Below, in pieces: positions 1 through 7,726 of a DNA stretch of 64,000 bases (positions are counted from its first letter, which is position 1; every line of letters begins with the position of its first letter). The translations under genes were made by a program, and so were the position numbers. The notes below the pieces were generated by a model. That model had not been told where the DNA came from and made no database searches. It worked only from the letters and a program-made list of their open reading frames with translations. This DNA is from Demequina lutea. Its GTDB lineage: Bacteria > Actinomycetota > Actinomycetes > Actinomycetales > Demequinaceae. The DNA lies in assembly GCF_013409005.1 (NCBI RefSeq), contig NZ_JACBZO010000001.1, forward strand, positions 2,170,001-2,234,000, written 5' to 3'.

Positions 1-267
1 CCTCCAACACACATTGCCTACGAAGGGCTGTCCTCACACCAAAATCTCGCGCGCGACGATCCAGGCGGTGAACGCTCTGAGCCTGTTCGTTCGGAATTCC
101 TTGGGTCAGGCGCGGAGGCACGACTTGCCATGACCACCAAGGGCTTCGACGCAGCTATCAAGGCCTTCCAGGACACTGCCACGCTTACAGCCTGGGAAGA
201 AGCCAGCGACGCATTCGGCGGAGTCCCTTGCAAGCCTTGGTGCGATGGATGTCAACCGCGTGCGCCG
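1..267 (+). other. Possible gene remnant running in from the left edge
   Basis: This is the stretch beyond the beta-galactosidase stop codon. Frame 1 of the + strand is open from the first base through the whole stretch. Part of it reads like protein, with a charged helical run starting at an ATG at 130 (MTTKGFDAAIKAFQD). The frame continues to 693, but there it is antisense to the lacZ-like gene and unlikely to be real. It may be the tail of a gene truncated by rearrangement, or chance. I recognise no family. Confidence 0.2.
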
Positions 268-3200
268 CTAGCGGAGCACCCCCTGGAAACCGAACGTAAA
301 GGTCAGCTCGCCGCCGGGAACGAGGTACTCGGGGTGGGTCATGGCTCCCCACGACTGGTCTCCCCCGACGCCGCGGCGCGCGAGGGCGGGACGCAGAATG
401 GTGCGCTGGATGGGAGGAAGGTCCGTGTGGTGCCGCGCGTTGTCGATCTCGAACGGCGTCCACGGCAGGGCGGACAGTTCCATGCCGCCGGGGGCATCCA
501 GGCGAAGGCCAAAGCCTGCATCATCGAGCACCTCCGCCCACCGCACCGAGGTGTGGCTACCAGCTTCCTGAGGTGTCATGTAGCGGGTGAGCTGGTCGCG
601 CACGTCGCCTTCCCAGACGTCGAGCCGGGCGCCACCGCGACGGTCAACGTAGTTCTCGCCCGGCCCGTCGCCGTACCAGCGCAGCCGTCGTAGGTCGGCG
701 TCCACGGTGAGGGTCATCGCGAACTCCGGCAGGTCCGGCAGTCCCTCGCCCGGACGCAGAGTCATGGTGACGCCCACGTGGCCATCGCCGTCCACCACGT
801 AGGAGACGTCGACCTCGCTGCGGGGCGTGGTGGGGAGCTCATAGCCATACGTGATCTCCACCGAATTCTGGAGGTGGGTCACACGAGGCTTCTCCCAGCC
901 CTCGCGGAGCTTGCGGCTCTTGGACGCTAGCAGCCACTGTCCATCCCGGAACTGCATGCCCCAGCCCCGCTCGTTTGACGTGGGCGCGTGCCAGAAGCTG
1001 GGATACGGCAAGTCGCGCAGCAGTTCGCGGCCGCCGTCGGAAGTGCGCCCGTAGCGGTAGGACACCAGATGACCATAAAGCCGCGAGAACAGCAACGAGA
1101 AGTGTTTGCCGTGGACGCCAATGTTGTGGGTGCTCTCGACGACCCGGGGAGCCGGCGCCGCCGGTCGTACTGGGTTGGCGTCACCAGCAATGGCGACAAT
1201 CTCTTGCTCCCATCCGACCGTGTATCCGACGTGCGCCCACGCTGTGGCGGCGCGCAACCGGTATGCGACGTCGATCGTGTACTCCCCCGGCGCCGTCGGC
1301 GCGGCGAACGGAAGCGGATACGTGCGACTCTCCCCGGGAAGGACCTCGACCTCGAGGGTCTCTTCACGAAGAGTGACGCCCTCGCGACGCAGTGTGACCA
1401 CCACGTCGAGGTCATCTAGCCCGGTGAACAGGCGCCGGTTAGTGATGGTCACGGTGTCGGCCGTGATGGCCGTTCGGAACGCCTGATAGAGATAGCGAAC
1501 CTCTTGATAGGCAGGGGTGAGCTGGCGGTCAGAGGACACGATGCCATTGGCACTGAAGTCGTAGTCACTGGGAGCCTCGCCAAAGTCGCCGCCGTAACCC
1601 ATGAACGGCTGGCCGTACCGATCAGTAAGCGGGAGCGTCTGGTCGGCAAAGTCCCAAATGAACCCTCCCTGGAACAACGGCTCGCGCTCGGTGAGGTCCA
1701 GGTACTTGTCAACCGCGCCGAACGAGTTGCCCATCGAGTGCGCGTACTCGCAGAGGATGAATGGCTTGTCGCGGTGCTCGGCCAGGTGTGCCTCGATGTC
1801 CGCGGCGGGCGTGTACATGTGGCTGGTGATGTCCGTGGTCTCCGGGTATCGCGGATCCCAGTGCACTCCCTCGTAGTGCACCGGGCGGGTCGGGTCGGTC
1901 GCTCGGAACCAGTCGCTCACCTGAAGGAGGTCGGTGCCGCCAAAGGACTCATTGCCCAGCGACCAGATGATGACGCTCGGGTGGTTCTTGTCGCGCTCCA
2001 GCATGCTGGCCGCGCGGTCCATGAGCGCCGGTAACCACTCGGGACGGTCGCCCGGAAGCGCCCGCTCGACAGGAAGCTCACCCTGAATGATCTTGTCCCA
2101 CATGGCGTGAGTCTCGAGGTTCATCTCGTCGATGACGAAGAGCCCGTAGCGGTCGCAGAGTGCGTAGAACACGCTGGCGTTCGGGTAGTGGCTGGTGCGC
2201 ACTGCGTTGATGCCCGCGCGCTTGATGATCTGGATGTCCTGCTCGATCTCCGCTGCGGTCATCGCCCGGCCGCGAGCACCGAACTCGTGGCGGTTGACTC
2301 CCAAGAATACGACCCGCTTGCCATTGACCCTGAGGATCGCATCGGTGATTTCGACGCGGCGCACACCCACCAATTGAGGGATGACCTCGGTGACAACGCC
2401 ATCGGCACCCAGCACCTCGATCGTCACCTCGTAGAGGAATGGGTCTTCGCTGCTCCACAGGCGCGGTTGGCCCACGTGTGCCGTCAAACCGCCACCGTCG
2501 CCCGCAGTCATGGGGCCGACGCCGTCAATGACCGCGCGCACCGAGCCGTTCTCGACGCCGGTCACCTCGACCGTGATCGCGGCGCTGCCGTAATCGTCGG
2601 CCAACTCGGTGGAGACCTTGACGTCCTGAGCGTGGACCGCCGGGCGGCGGTACAGAGTGACGTCGCGAAACAGCCCATGGAACCGGATGAAGTCCTGGTC
2701 CTCGAGCCACGACGCGGCCGTCCACTTGAACACCTGCACGGCAAGCCGGTTCCGGCCGTCGCGCACGCCGTCGGTGAGGTCAAACTCCGACGGCGTGAAC
2801 GAGTCAGTGGCCCAACCGATGAAGTCGCCGTTCAGCCAGACCGCGATCCCGCTCTCGGCCCCGTGAAAGGACACCGACAGCCGTTCGCCCGACGCCAGCG
2901 CGGAGTCGAGCGTGAAGTCGCGGACGTAACTCGCCACCGGGTTCCAGCGCTCAGGAACCTGGCCGGGATCGAGATCCTCAAGCCCGTCCCACGGGTACTG
3001 CACGTTGACGTATTGCGGCCGGTCGTACCCGTGCAGCTGGACGTGCGCGGGCACGGGGATGTCGTCCCAGCCCTCGGTGTCGTAGTCGGGCTGTTGAAAG
3101 CCTGGAAGGGTCATCGCCGGGTTCTTGGCGTGATGGAACTTCCACAGCCCGTTCAGGGACTGCTCGAACGAACTCCGGCCCGCGGCCACCTCGTCACCGC

Positions 3201-3288
3201 TGGCGAACCAGCGGTGATCGGAGTGGGCCACCATACGGTTTTCGGACACGTACCCGGGATCGGAGATCCGATTGACCTCAAACGTCAC
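268..3288 (-). CDS. lacZ: Beta-galactosidase, glycoside hydrolase family 2
   Basis: This 1006-residue GH2 enzyme hydrolyses terminal beta-D-galactosides such as lactose by the retaining mechanism. It is full length for the LacZ type. The order is a jelly-roll sugar-binding domain (about 30-220), an Ig-like domain, a TIM barrel (about 325-610) and a C-terminal small-chain beta domain (about 740-1000). The acid/base is the Glu in SLGNES (about residue 447) and the nucleophile the Glu in ILCEYAHSMGNS (about 514). There is no signal peptide, so it is intracellular and acts on imported sugar. Its start overlaps the upstream permease stop by 4 bases (ATGA), so it is translationally coupled as the last gene of the ABC operon. 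Exact substrate (lactose or a plant galactoside) is inferred from the neighbouring alpha-galactosidase. Confidence 0.95.
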   Translation of the reverse strand: MTFEVNRISDPGYVSENRMVAHSDHRWFASGDEVAAGRSSFEQSLNGLWKFHHAKNPAMTLPGFQQPDYDTEGWDDIPVPAHVQLHGYDRPQYVNVQYPWDGLEDLDPGQVPERWNPVASYVRDFTLDSALASGERLSVSFHGAESGIAVWLNGDFIGWATDSFTPSEFDLTDGVRDGRNRLAVQVFKWTAASWLEDQDFIRFHGLFRDVTLYRRPAVHAQDVKVSTELADDYGSAAITVEVTGVENGSVRAVIDGVGPMTAGDGGGLTAHVGQPRLWSSEDPFLYEVTIEVLGADGVVTEVIPQLVGVRRVEITDAILRVNGKRVVFLGVNRHEFGARGRAMTAAEIEQDIQIIKRAGINAVRTSHYPNASVFYALCDRYGLFVIDEMNLETHAMWDKIIQGELPVERALPGDRPEWLPALMDRAASMLERDKNHPSVIIWSLGNESFGGTDLLQVSDWFRATDPTRPVHYEGVHWDPRYPETTDITSHMYTPAADIEAHLAEHRDKPFILCEYAHSMGNSFGAVDKYLDLTEREPLFQGGFIWDFADQTLPLTDRYGQPFMGYGGDFGEAPSDYDFSANGIVSSDRQLTPAYQEVRYLYQAFRTAITADTVTITNRRLFTGLDDLDVVVTLRREGVTLREETLEVEVLPGESRTYPLPFAAPTAPGEYTIDVAYRLRAATAWAHVGYTVGWEQEIVAIAGDANPVRPAAPAPRVVESTHNIGVHGKHFSLLFSRLYGHLVSYRYGRTSDGGRELLRDLPYPSFWHAPTSNERGWGMQFRDGQWLLASKSRKLREGWEKPRVTHLQNSVEITYGYELPTTPRSEVDVSYVVDGDGHVGVTMTLRPGEGLPDLPEFAMTLTVDADLRRLRWYGDGPGENYVDRRGGARLDVWEGDVRDQLTRYMTPQEAGSHTSVRWAEVLDDAGFGLRLDAPGGMELSALPWTPFEIDNARHHTDLPPIQRTILRPALARRGVGGDQSWGAMTHPEYLVPGGELTFTFGFQGVLR

Positions 3289-4103
3289 TTGACAACTCCT
3301 GTGAATCCCGCGACGAACGCGCGCTGTAGAACGAAGAAGATGAAGATCGTCGGTATCGACGCGATCAACACGGCGAGCATCAGCGCTCCGTAGTCCACCA
3401 CATAGCCAGCGGTGAAGTTGGAGATCAACATGGGCATCGTCTGATAATCGTTATTGATCAAGATCACCTTGGGCCACAGGAAGTTGTTCCACGCCGCCAT
3501 GAAGGTAATCACCGCCGCCGCGGCGTACGTGGGCTTCATGGTGGGTACGAACATCCGGGCGAAGATACCGATCTCGCTGAGCCCATCCAGTCGCGCGGCC
3601 TCGATGATCTCGTGAGGAAAACTCCGCGCCGACTGCCTGAACAACAGGATCAACAGCGGCGTTGCGACCACCGGGAGCACCACGGCCCAGGTGGAGTTCA
3701 CCAGGCCAAAGTCGGCGAACAACTGGAACAGCGGGATCATCGTCGCGGCGAACGGGATCATCATCGCCAGCAAGAGGACCCACATGAGGCGGTCCTTGTT
3801 GCGCGAATGGAAGACCTCGAAACCGTAGCCGGCGATCGAGCTGACGATCAGCGCGAGCACTGTCGTGGCTACCGCGTTGAGCGTCGAGTGGTACATCGCG
3901 GCGCCCACGTCCTGGGCCGCCACAAGGTTATGCCAGTTCTGCATGAGGTTGGAGCCCGGCAGCATCTTCGACGCCAGCACGTCGTTGCTGGAGTTGGTGG
4001 CCCCGACTGCCATGAAGTACAGCGGGAACACGGACACCAGGGACACGACCGCGAGGAGCACGTACTTGGAAATACCGCGCACGGACCTAGTCACGCCTAT
4101 CAC
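3285..4103 (-). CDS. Carbohydrate ABC transporter permease, MalG type
   Basis: A 272-residue inner-membrane permease of the CUT1 sugar ABC family, with six predicted membrane spans. It carries the family's cytoplasmic EAA loop around residues 160-180 (EAARLDGLSEIGIF), which docks the ATPase. It pairs with the MalF-type permease just upstream, with which it overlaps by 17 bases, and it overlaps the beta-galactosidase start by 4 bases. No ATP-binding subunit lies in the locus, so the transporter probably borrows a shared MsiK-type ATPase, as is common for actinobacterial CUT1 systems. Substrate is inferred to be a galactoside. Confidence 0.93.
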   Translation of the reverse strand: MIGVTRSVRGISKYVLLAVVSLVSVFPLYFMAVGATNSSNDVLASKMLPGSNLMQNWHNLVAAQDVGAAMYHSTLNAVATTVLALIVSSIAGYGFEVFHSRNKDRLMWVLLLAMMIPFAATMIPLFQLFADFGLVNSTWAVVLPVVATPLLILLFRQSARSFPHEIIEAARLDGLSEIGIFARMFVPTMKPTYAAAAVITFMAAWNNFLWPKVILINNDYQTMPMLISNFTAGYVVDYGALMLAVLIASIPTIFIFFVLQRAFVAGFTGVVK

Positions 4104-5037
4104 CGACTCTCATCTGAATCGCAGCCAATATCGCGACCATGATCAAGATCACGTACGACAGTGCCGCTCCGTAGCCAAAGTTGGGGTTTCGTTGGAACGA
4201 CACCTCGTAGAGGTAGTGAGACATCGTCATTGAGGTGTACGCAGGTCCACCCCTGGTGAGGTTGTACGACTCGTCGAACAACTGAAGTGTGCCGTTGGTG
4301 GACATGATCACGGTGAGCAGAATCATGGGTCGCAACTGAGGAAGAGTGACGGACCAGAAGGTTCGGATGGCGCCAGCGCCGTCGATCTTGGCCGCCTCGA
4401 TAGTGGTCGGGTCGATGTTCTGAAGACCAGCCAGATAGAAAATCATGTTGTAACCGGTCCAGCGCCACAGCAGGCCAAGGATGATCACGAACCGGGCCGT
4501 GTCGGGCTGACCCAGCCAGTTGACCGGCGAGTCGATCACGTGCAGAGCCGTCAGCCAGTCGTTGGCCAGCCCATCGTTGGAGAAGATGGTGCGGAACACC
4601 AGCGAATAGGACACCAGCGAGATTGCCGCCGGCAGGAATATCGCGGTGCGCCACAGACCTTTGAGGCGCAGTCGGGGATCGTTAAGGATGTTCGAGATGA
4701 CCAAGGCGCTGACGAGCATGAGCGGCACCTGGATCGCCAGGTACGTCAGCGTATTCGTGATGGTGAGCTTGAAGACCTCATCATGAAGCATCCGCGAGTA
4801 GTTGAACCACAGCGGGTCCGCAAATTTGAGGGCGGTACCGCGGCCTGACTTCATCGACAGGATGAGCGCCTGAAACATCGGCCAGAACATCATGATGCCG
4901 ATGAGCGCGGCGGCCGGGATCAGGAAGACCCAACCGGTGAGGCTGCGCCGGCGAGCGGCAGGCGACGGCTTTTGTTTGGGGGTCTTGACTCTCTTTGGAG
5001 GGCGAGCGGGAATCGCTACCGGTGTCATCGTTGACAC
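4087..5037 (-). CDS. Carbohydrate ABC transporter permease, MalF type
   Basis: A 316-residue inner-membrane permease of a CUT1 sugar ABC transporter. A basic, Pro/Lys-rich cytoplasmic N-terminus (about 1-30) is followed by membrane segments. The EAA loop near residues 215-230 (TTIEAAKIDGAGAIRTFWS) contacts the ATPase. It lies between the binding-protein gene and the MalG-type gene. A strong hairpin (5062-5091) separates it from the binding-protein gene, which probably makes the permeases less abundant than the binding protein. Confidence 0.93.
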   Translation of the reverse strand: MSTMTPVAIPARPPKRVKTPKQKPSPAARRRSLTGWVFLIPAAALIGIMMFWPMFQALILSMKSGRGTALKFADPLWFNYSRMLHDEVFKLTITNTLTYLAIQVPLMLVSALVISNILNDPRLRLKGLWRTAIFLPAAISLVSYSLVFRTIFSNDGLANDWLTALHVIDSPVNWLGQPDTARFVIILGLLWRWTGYNMIFYLAGLQNIDPTTIEAAKIDGAGAIRTFWSVTLPQLRPMILLTVIMSTNGTLQLFDESYNLTRGGPAYTSMTMSHYLYEVSFQRNPNFGYGAALSYVILIMVAILAAIQMRVGDRRD

Positions 5038-5061
5038 AGAGTCTCTCCTTGCGTGTTGTGA

Positions 5062-5091
5062 GGGAGGGGGCCGGTGGACCGGCCCCCTCCC
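5062..5091 (-). terminator. Hairpin between binding-protein and permease genes
   Basis: A perfect 13-bp GC stem (GGGAGGGGGCCGG and its complement) around a TGGA loop sits between the stop of the binding-protein gene and the MalF-type start. No T-run follows. It probably acts as a partial terminator or RNA-stabilising hairpin that keeps the binding protein in excess over the membrane subunits, a layout known from the malE-malF region of enteric bacteria. Confidence 0.7.
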
Positions 5092-5106
5092 CTGTGCTAG
5101 TTGGAG

Positions 5107-6423
5107 TTAATTCTGCGCGAACTCGACTGCGGCCTGCGCCTCTGCAAGCGCGCTGGTCATGTCTTTCCCGGCGATGATTTGCGTGATCGCGGCACTGACC
5201 GCATCACGCGCTTCGTAGTAGTACGCGCCGGTGTTGTTTGCGGGCACCTTGGCCCCGAACTTGATGACATCGGCGTAAATCGGCTGGCCGCCGAAGAACG
5301 GCTGCGGCTCGGCGTAGACGGTGCTCTTGGAGGCTGGAGTCCAGTTCGCGATCGCGCCGGCACCCGGGAGGATCGTGTCGTAGAGCTTCGTGGATCCGGC
5401 GAACGTCTTGGCGAGGAAGTCCGTCGCGAGCGCTACGTTTGCGTTCGAACTCACCGCCCATGAGGAACCACCGTTGGCGGAGTAGTTGGTGGCGCCGGCG
5501 ATGCCGCTAAGGGCGGGCAGGTCCGTGACGCCCCACTTACCGGACTGGTCTTTTGCCGTCTGGATGGAACCGGAGATCCACACGCCGTTGAGCGCGCTCG
5601 CTACCGTGCCGTTCACGAGGGTCGCGATGTACTCGTCCCATGAGTTGACCTCGAGGTAGATTCCCTTTTGGACCATCTCCTTGTAGAGCGTGATGGACTT
5701 CTCGAGAGCCACGTTGCCGACGATGGTGGGTTTGCCGTCCTTGTCAAAGAGGCTGGCGCCAGCGGACTGCAGCATCATCAAGATCTGGTCAGAAGATCCT
5801 GCCTGACCAGACAGCATCGGCTTGCCGGTCTTGGCGAGGATGTCCTCACCCATGGTGATGTATTTGTCCCACGTGATGTCGGTGAAGTCCTTGACCGTGT
5901 ATCCCGCTTGCGTGAGGACGTCCGTGCGCAACGCGTTGATCGCGGTGCCCGAGTCGAACGGCACGCCATAGTGGGCTCCGCCAACGGTCGAGTATCCGTT
6001 CACGCCGGCAGGGAACTCGTCGAATTTGATGCCCGACTTGGTGATGTCCGTGAAGACCTCCGGGTAGTTGATGACGTTCTTCTGGAACGCGTTGTTCTGG
6101 ATAAGCATGATGTCCGGCAGCTGGCCGTATTCCTTCGATTGCGCCAGCGTGGTGAGCTTGACCTGGAGGTCATCCCACGGGGTCTCGACGATGTTGAGCT
6201 TGAAGTCCGGGTGGTCCACCTGGTAGATCTTCTCGGCCTCTTTCATCGCGTAGATGTTGAACGATGGGTCCCAGCACCAGACGGTCAGGGTGTTGCCGCT
6301 TGGGCCGCCGCCACTCGCTGTTGCCGGGGCGGTGCTGTTTGTACTACCTGTACTACAAGCAGCAATTGACAGGAGAAGCGCCGCCGCCCCTGCTGCCGCT
6401 ACTCCGGTGCGAAAGAATCTCAT
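5107..6423 (-). CDS. Extracellular sugar-binding lipoprotein of the ABC transporter
   Basis: A 438-residue family 1 solute-binding protein. The ATG at 6423 is preferred over one 35 codons upstream because it directly precedes a lipoprotein signal (MRFFRTGVAAAGAAALLLS) with the lipobox IAAC, and GAAGGG lies just upstream. The Cys would be lipidated, anchoring the protein outside the membrane. The mature N-terminus is Ser/Thr/Ala-rich and is followed by the two-lobed fold. It delivers sugar, probably a galactoside, to the two permeases downstream. First gene of the operon; divergent from the LacI-family gene. Confidence 0.93.
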   Translation of the reverse strand: MRFFRTGVAAAGAAALLLSIAACSTGSTNSTAPATASGGGPSGNTLTVWCWDPSFNIYAMKEAEKIYQVDHPDFKLNIVETPWDDLQVKLTTLAQSKEYGQLPDIMLIQNNAFQKNVINYPEVFTDITKSGIKFDEFPAGVNGYSTVGGAHYGVPFDSGTAINALRTDVLTQAGYTVKDFTDITWDKYITMGEDILAKTGKPMLSGQAGSSDQILMMLQSAGASLFDKDGKPTIVGNVALEKSITLYKEMVQKGIYLEVNSWDEYIATLVNGTVASALNGVWISGSIQTAKDQSGKWGVTDLPALSGIAGATNYSANGGSSWAVSSNANVALATDFLAKTFAGSTKLYDTILPGAGAIANWTPASKSTVYAEPQPFFGGQPIYADVIKFGAKVPANNTGAYYYEARDAVSAAITQIIAGKDMTSALAEAQAAVEFAQN

Positions 6424-6537
6424 GATTTGTGGCCCTTCGTCATTGAAGTCACTGTCCGGCCTCACGGGCGAACTACGTCGAACGCCCACCGGGGCTTGCA
6501 CACTGTCGGCGTCATTACCTCCCGGCACGGTGTCGAC

Positions 6538-6554
6538 GAAATGTTAACGTCACC
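6538..6554 (-). promoter_or_regulatory. Putative LacI-family operator, proximal to the transport operon
   Basis: The sequence GAAATGTTAACGTCACC contains the TTAACG-type core bound by many LacI-family repressors. A near copy (14 of 17 positions) occurs in inverted orientation at 6643-6659, in the same divergent intergenic region. Its position upstream of the binding-protein gene would suit repression of the operon. Confidence 0.5.
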
Positions 6555-6642
6555 ATAGCGCGGTCTTGTACCGACGCGGGCTGGCTTTAGGTTACGAAAC
6601 GGCAACAGTCGGCCAGAATGCGCTGCTGGAGGCCATTACGTT

Positions 6643-6659
6643 GGCAACGTCAACATTTC
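6643..6659 (+). promoter_or_regulatory. Putative LacI-family operator, proximal to the regulator gene
   Basis: The complement reads GAAATGTTGACGTTGCC, matching the site at 6538-6554 at 14 of 17 positions. It lies about 30 bases upstream of the GTG start of the LacI-family gene, so it could serve autorepression and DNA looping with the other site, about 100 bp away. Confidence 0.5.
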
Positions 6660-6688
6660 TGCGACGCAGGTGCCGCTAGGATCACGAC

Positions 6689-7726
6689 GTGGCATACACA
6701 GCGCGTCGCAGTTCACAACGCTCGGGACCATCGATCGTTGATGTGGCGCGTTTGGCTGGAGTATCAGGGCAAACGGTCTCGCGCGTGTCAAATCAGCCTG
6801 ACGCCGTGAAGCCCGCGACCAGGGACCGCGTCCTCATAGCCATGGAGCAGCTCGGCTACTCACCCAACCTGGCCGCGCGGGCGCTACGCCACGGTCGCTA
6901 CGGCACCATCGGGCTCCTAGCGCACCGATTCGACCGCACGGGCGAGGCCGCCACCACGGATGCCGTGCTGCGCGCCGCCGCCGAGAACGACCTGACCGTC
7001 ACGATTTTGACCGTTCCGTCGACGGATGCCGACGGGTGGACGCCCGCCGCCAAGCGGCTGCAGCACCAAGCCACCGATGGTCTGATCGTCATCCGCAACG
7101 AACTGGAATCGGTCAAGCGGCTGACTTTCCCTGCAGGATTCCCCGTGGTGGTCAGCGACCATCGCATGGAGGGCGTGCTTCCCTGCGTGGTCGCCGACGA
7201 GATTGCTGCCACCCGCGCCGCGGTCGACTACCTGATGGACTTGGGACACCGCACGGTTCACCACGTCGCGGGGCCTCAAGATTCGGAACCGGCCCGGCGG
7301 CGCGAGATCGGTTGGCGGGCCCGCCTCAGAGAACGCGGGGCGATCGCATACGAGCCGCTCCCCGGCGACTGGACGGCCGAATCTGGGTTCCGTGCGGGGC
7401 GCACTCTCGCCGCAAACCCGGAGGTCACAGCGGTGTTCTGCGCGAACGACGAGATGGCCTTTGGCGTCCTGCACGCGTTGCACGACATGGGCCGTCGTGT
7501 GCCAGGGGACGTCTCGGTCATCGGCTTCGACGGCATCCCTTTGGGCGTGCACTCCTACCCGCCACTGACGACCCTCAAGCAGGATTTTCGGACCATCGGC
7601 GCGGAGCTGGTGCGGCTACTGGTGGACCAAATCAACAACGAGAACGCCGACCACGCGCCCCACGTCATCGTGCCGATCGAGCTCGTGGTCCGCAAGTCAA
7701 CGGCGCCGCCGCCACCCGCGTCCTAA
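6689..7726 (+). CDS. LacI family transcriptional regulator
   Basis: A 345-residue sugar-responsive regulator starting at GTG. The N-terminal helix-turn-helix (about 15-65; IVDVARLAGVSGQTVSRV) and the hinge helix (SPNLAARAL) bind DNA. The rest is a periplasmic-binding-protein-like effector domain, ending in the family's VIGFDGIPLG and LTTLKQDF segments. It is divergent from the galactoside ABC operon and convergent with the alpha-galactosidase gene, overlapping the latter's stop by 4 bases. It most likely represses both units in the absence of galactosides. The effector is not visible in the sequence. Confidence 0.93.
   Translation: MAYTARRSSQRSGPSIVDVARLAGVSGQTVSRVSNQPDAVKPATRDRVLIAMEQLGYSPNLAARALRHGRYGTIGLLAHRFDRTGEAATTDAVLRAAAENDLTVTILTVPSTDADGWTPAAKRLQHQATDGLIVIRNELESVKRLTFPAGFPVVVSDHRMEGVLPCVVADEIAATRAAVDYLMDLGHRTVHHVAGPQDSEPARRREIGWRARLRERGAIAYEPLPGDWTAESGFRAGRTLAANPEVTAVFCANDEMAFGVLHALHDMGRRVPGDVSVIGFDGIPLGVHSYPPLTTLKQDFRTIGAELVRLLVDQINNENADHAPHVIVPIELVVRKSTAPPPPAS

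Noticed and set aside
130-693. + strand frame extending into the beta-galactosidase gene
   Set aside because: Overlap of 425 bases with a clear GH2 gene; only the first 267 bases were kept as a possible remnant.
2107-3393. 428-codon + strand frame opposite the beta-galactosidase
   Set aside because: Mirror frame of the GH2 gene, rich in Val/Arg/His without a domain.
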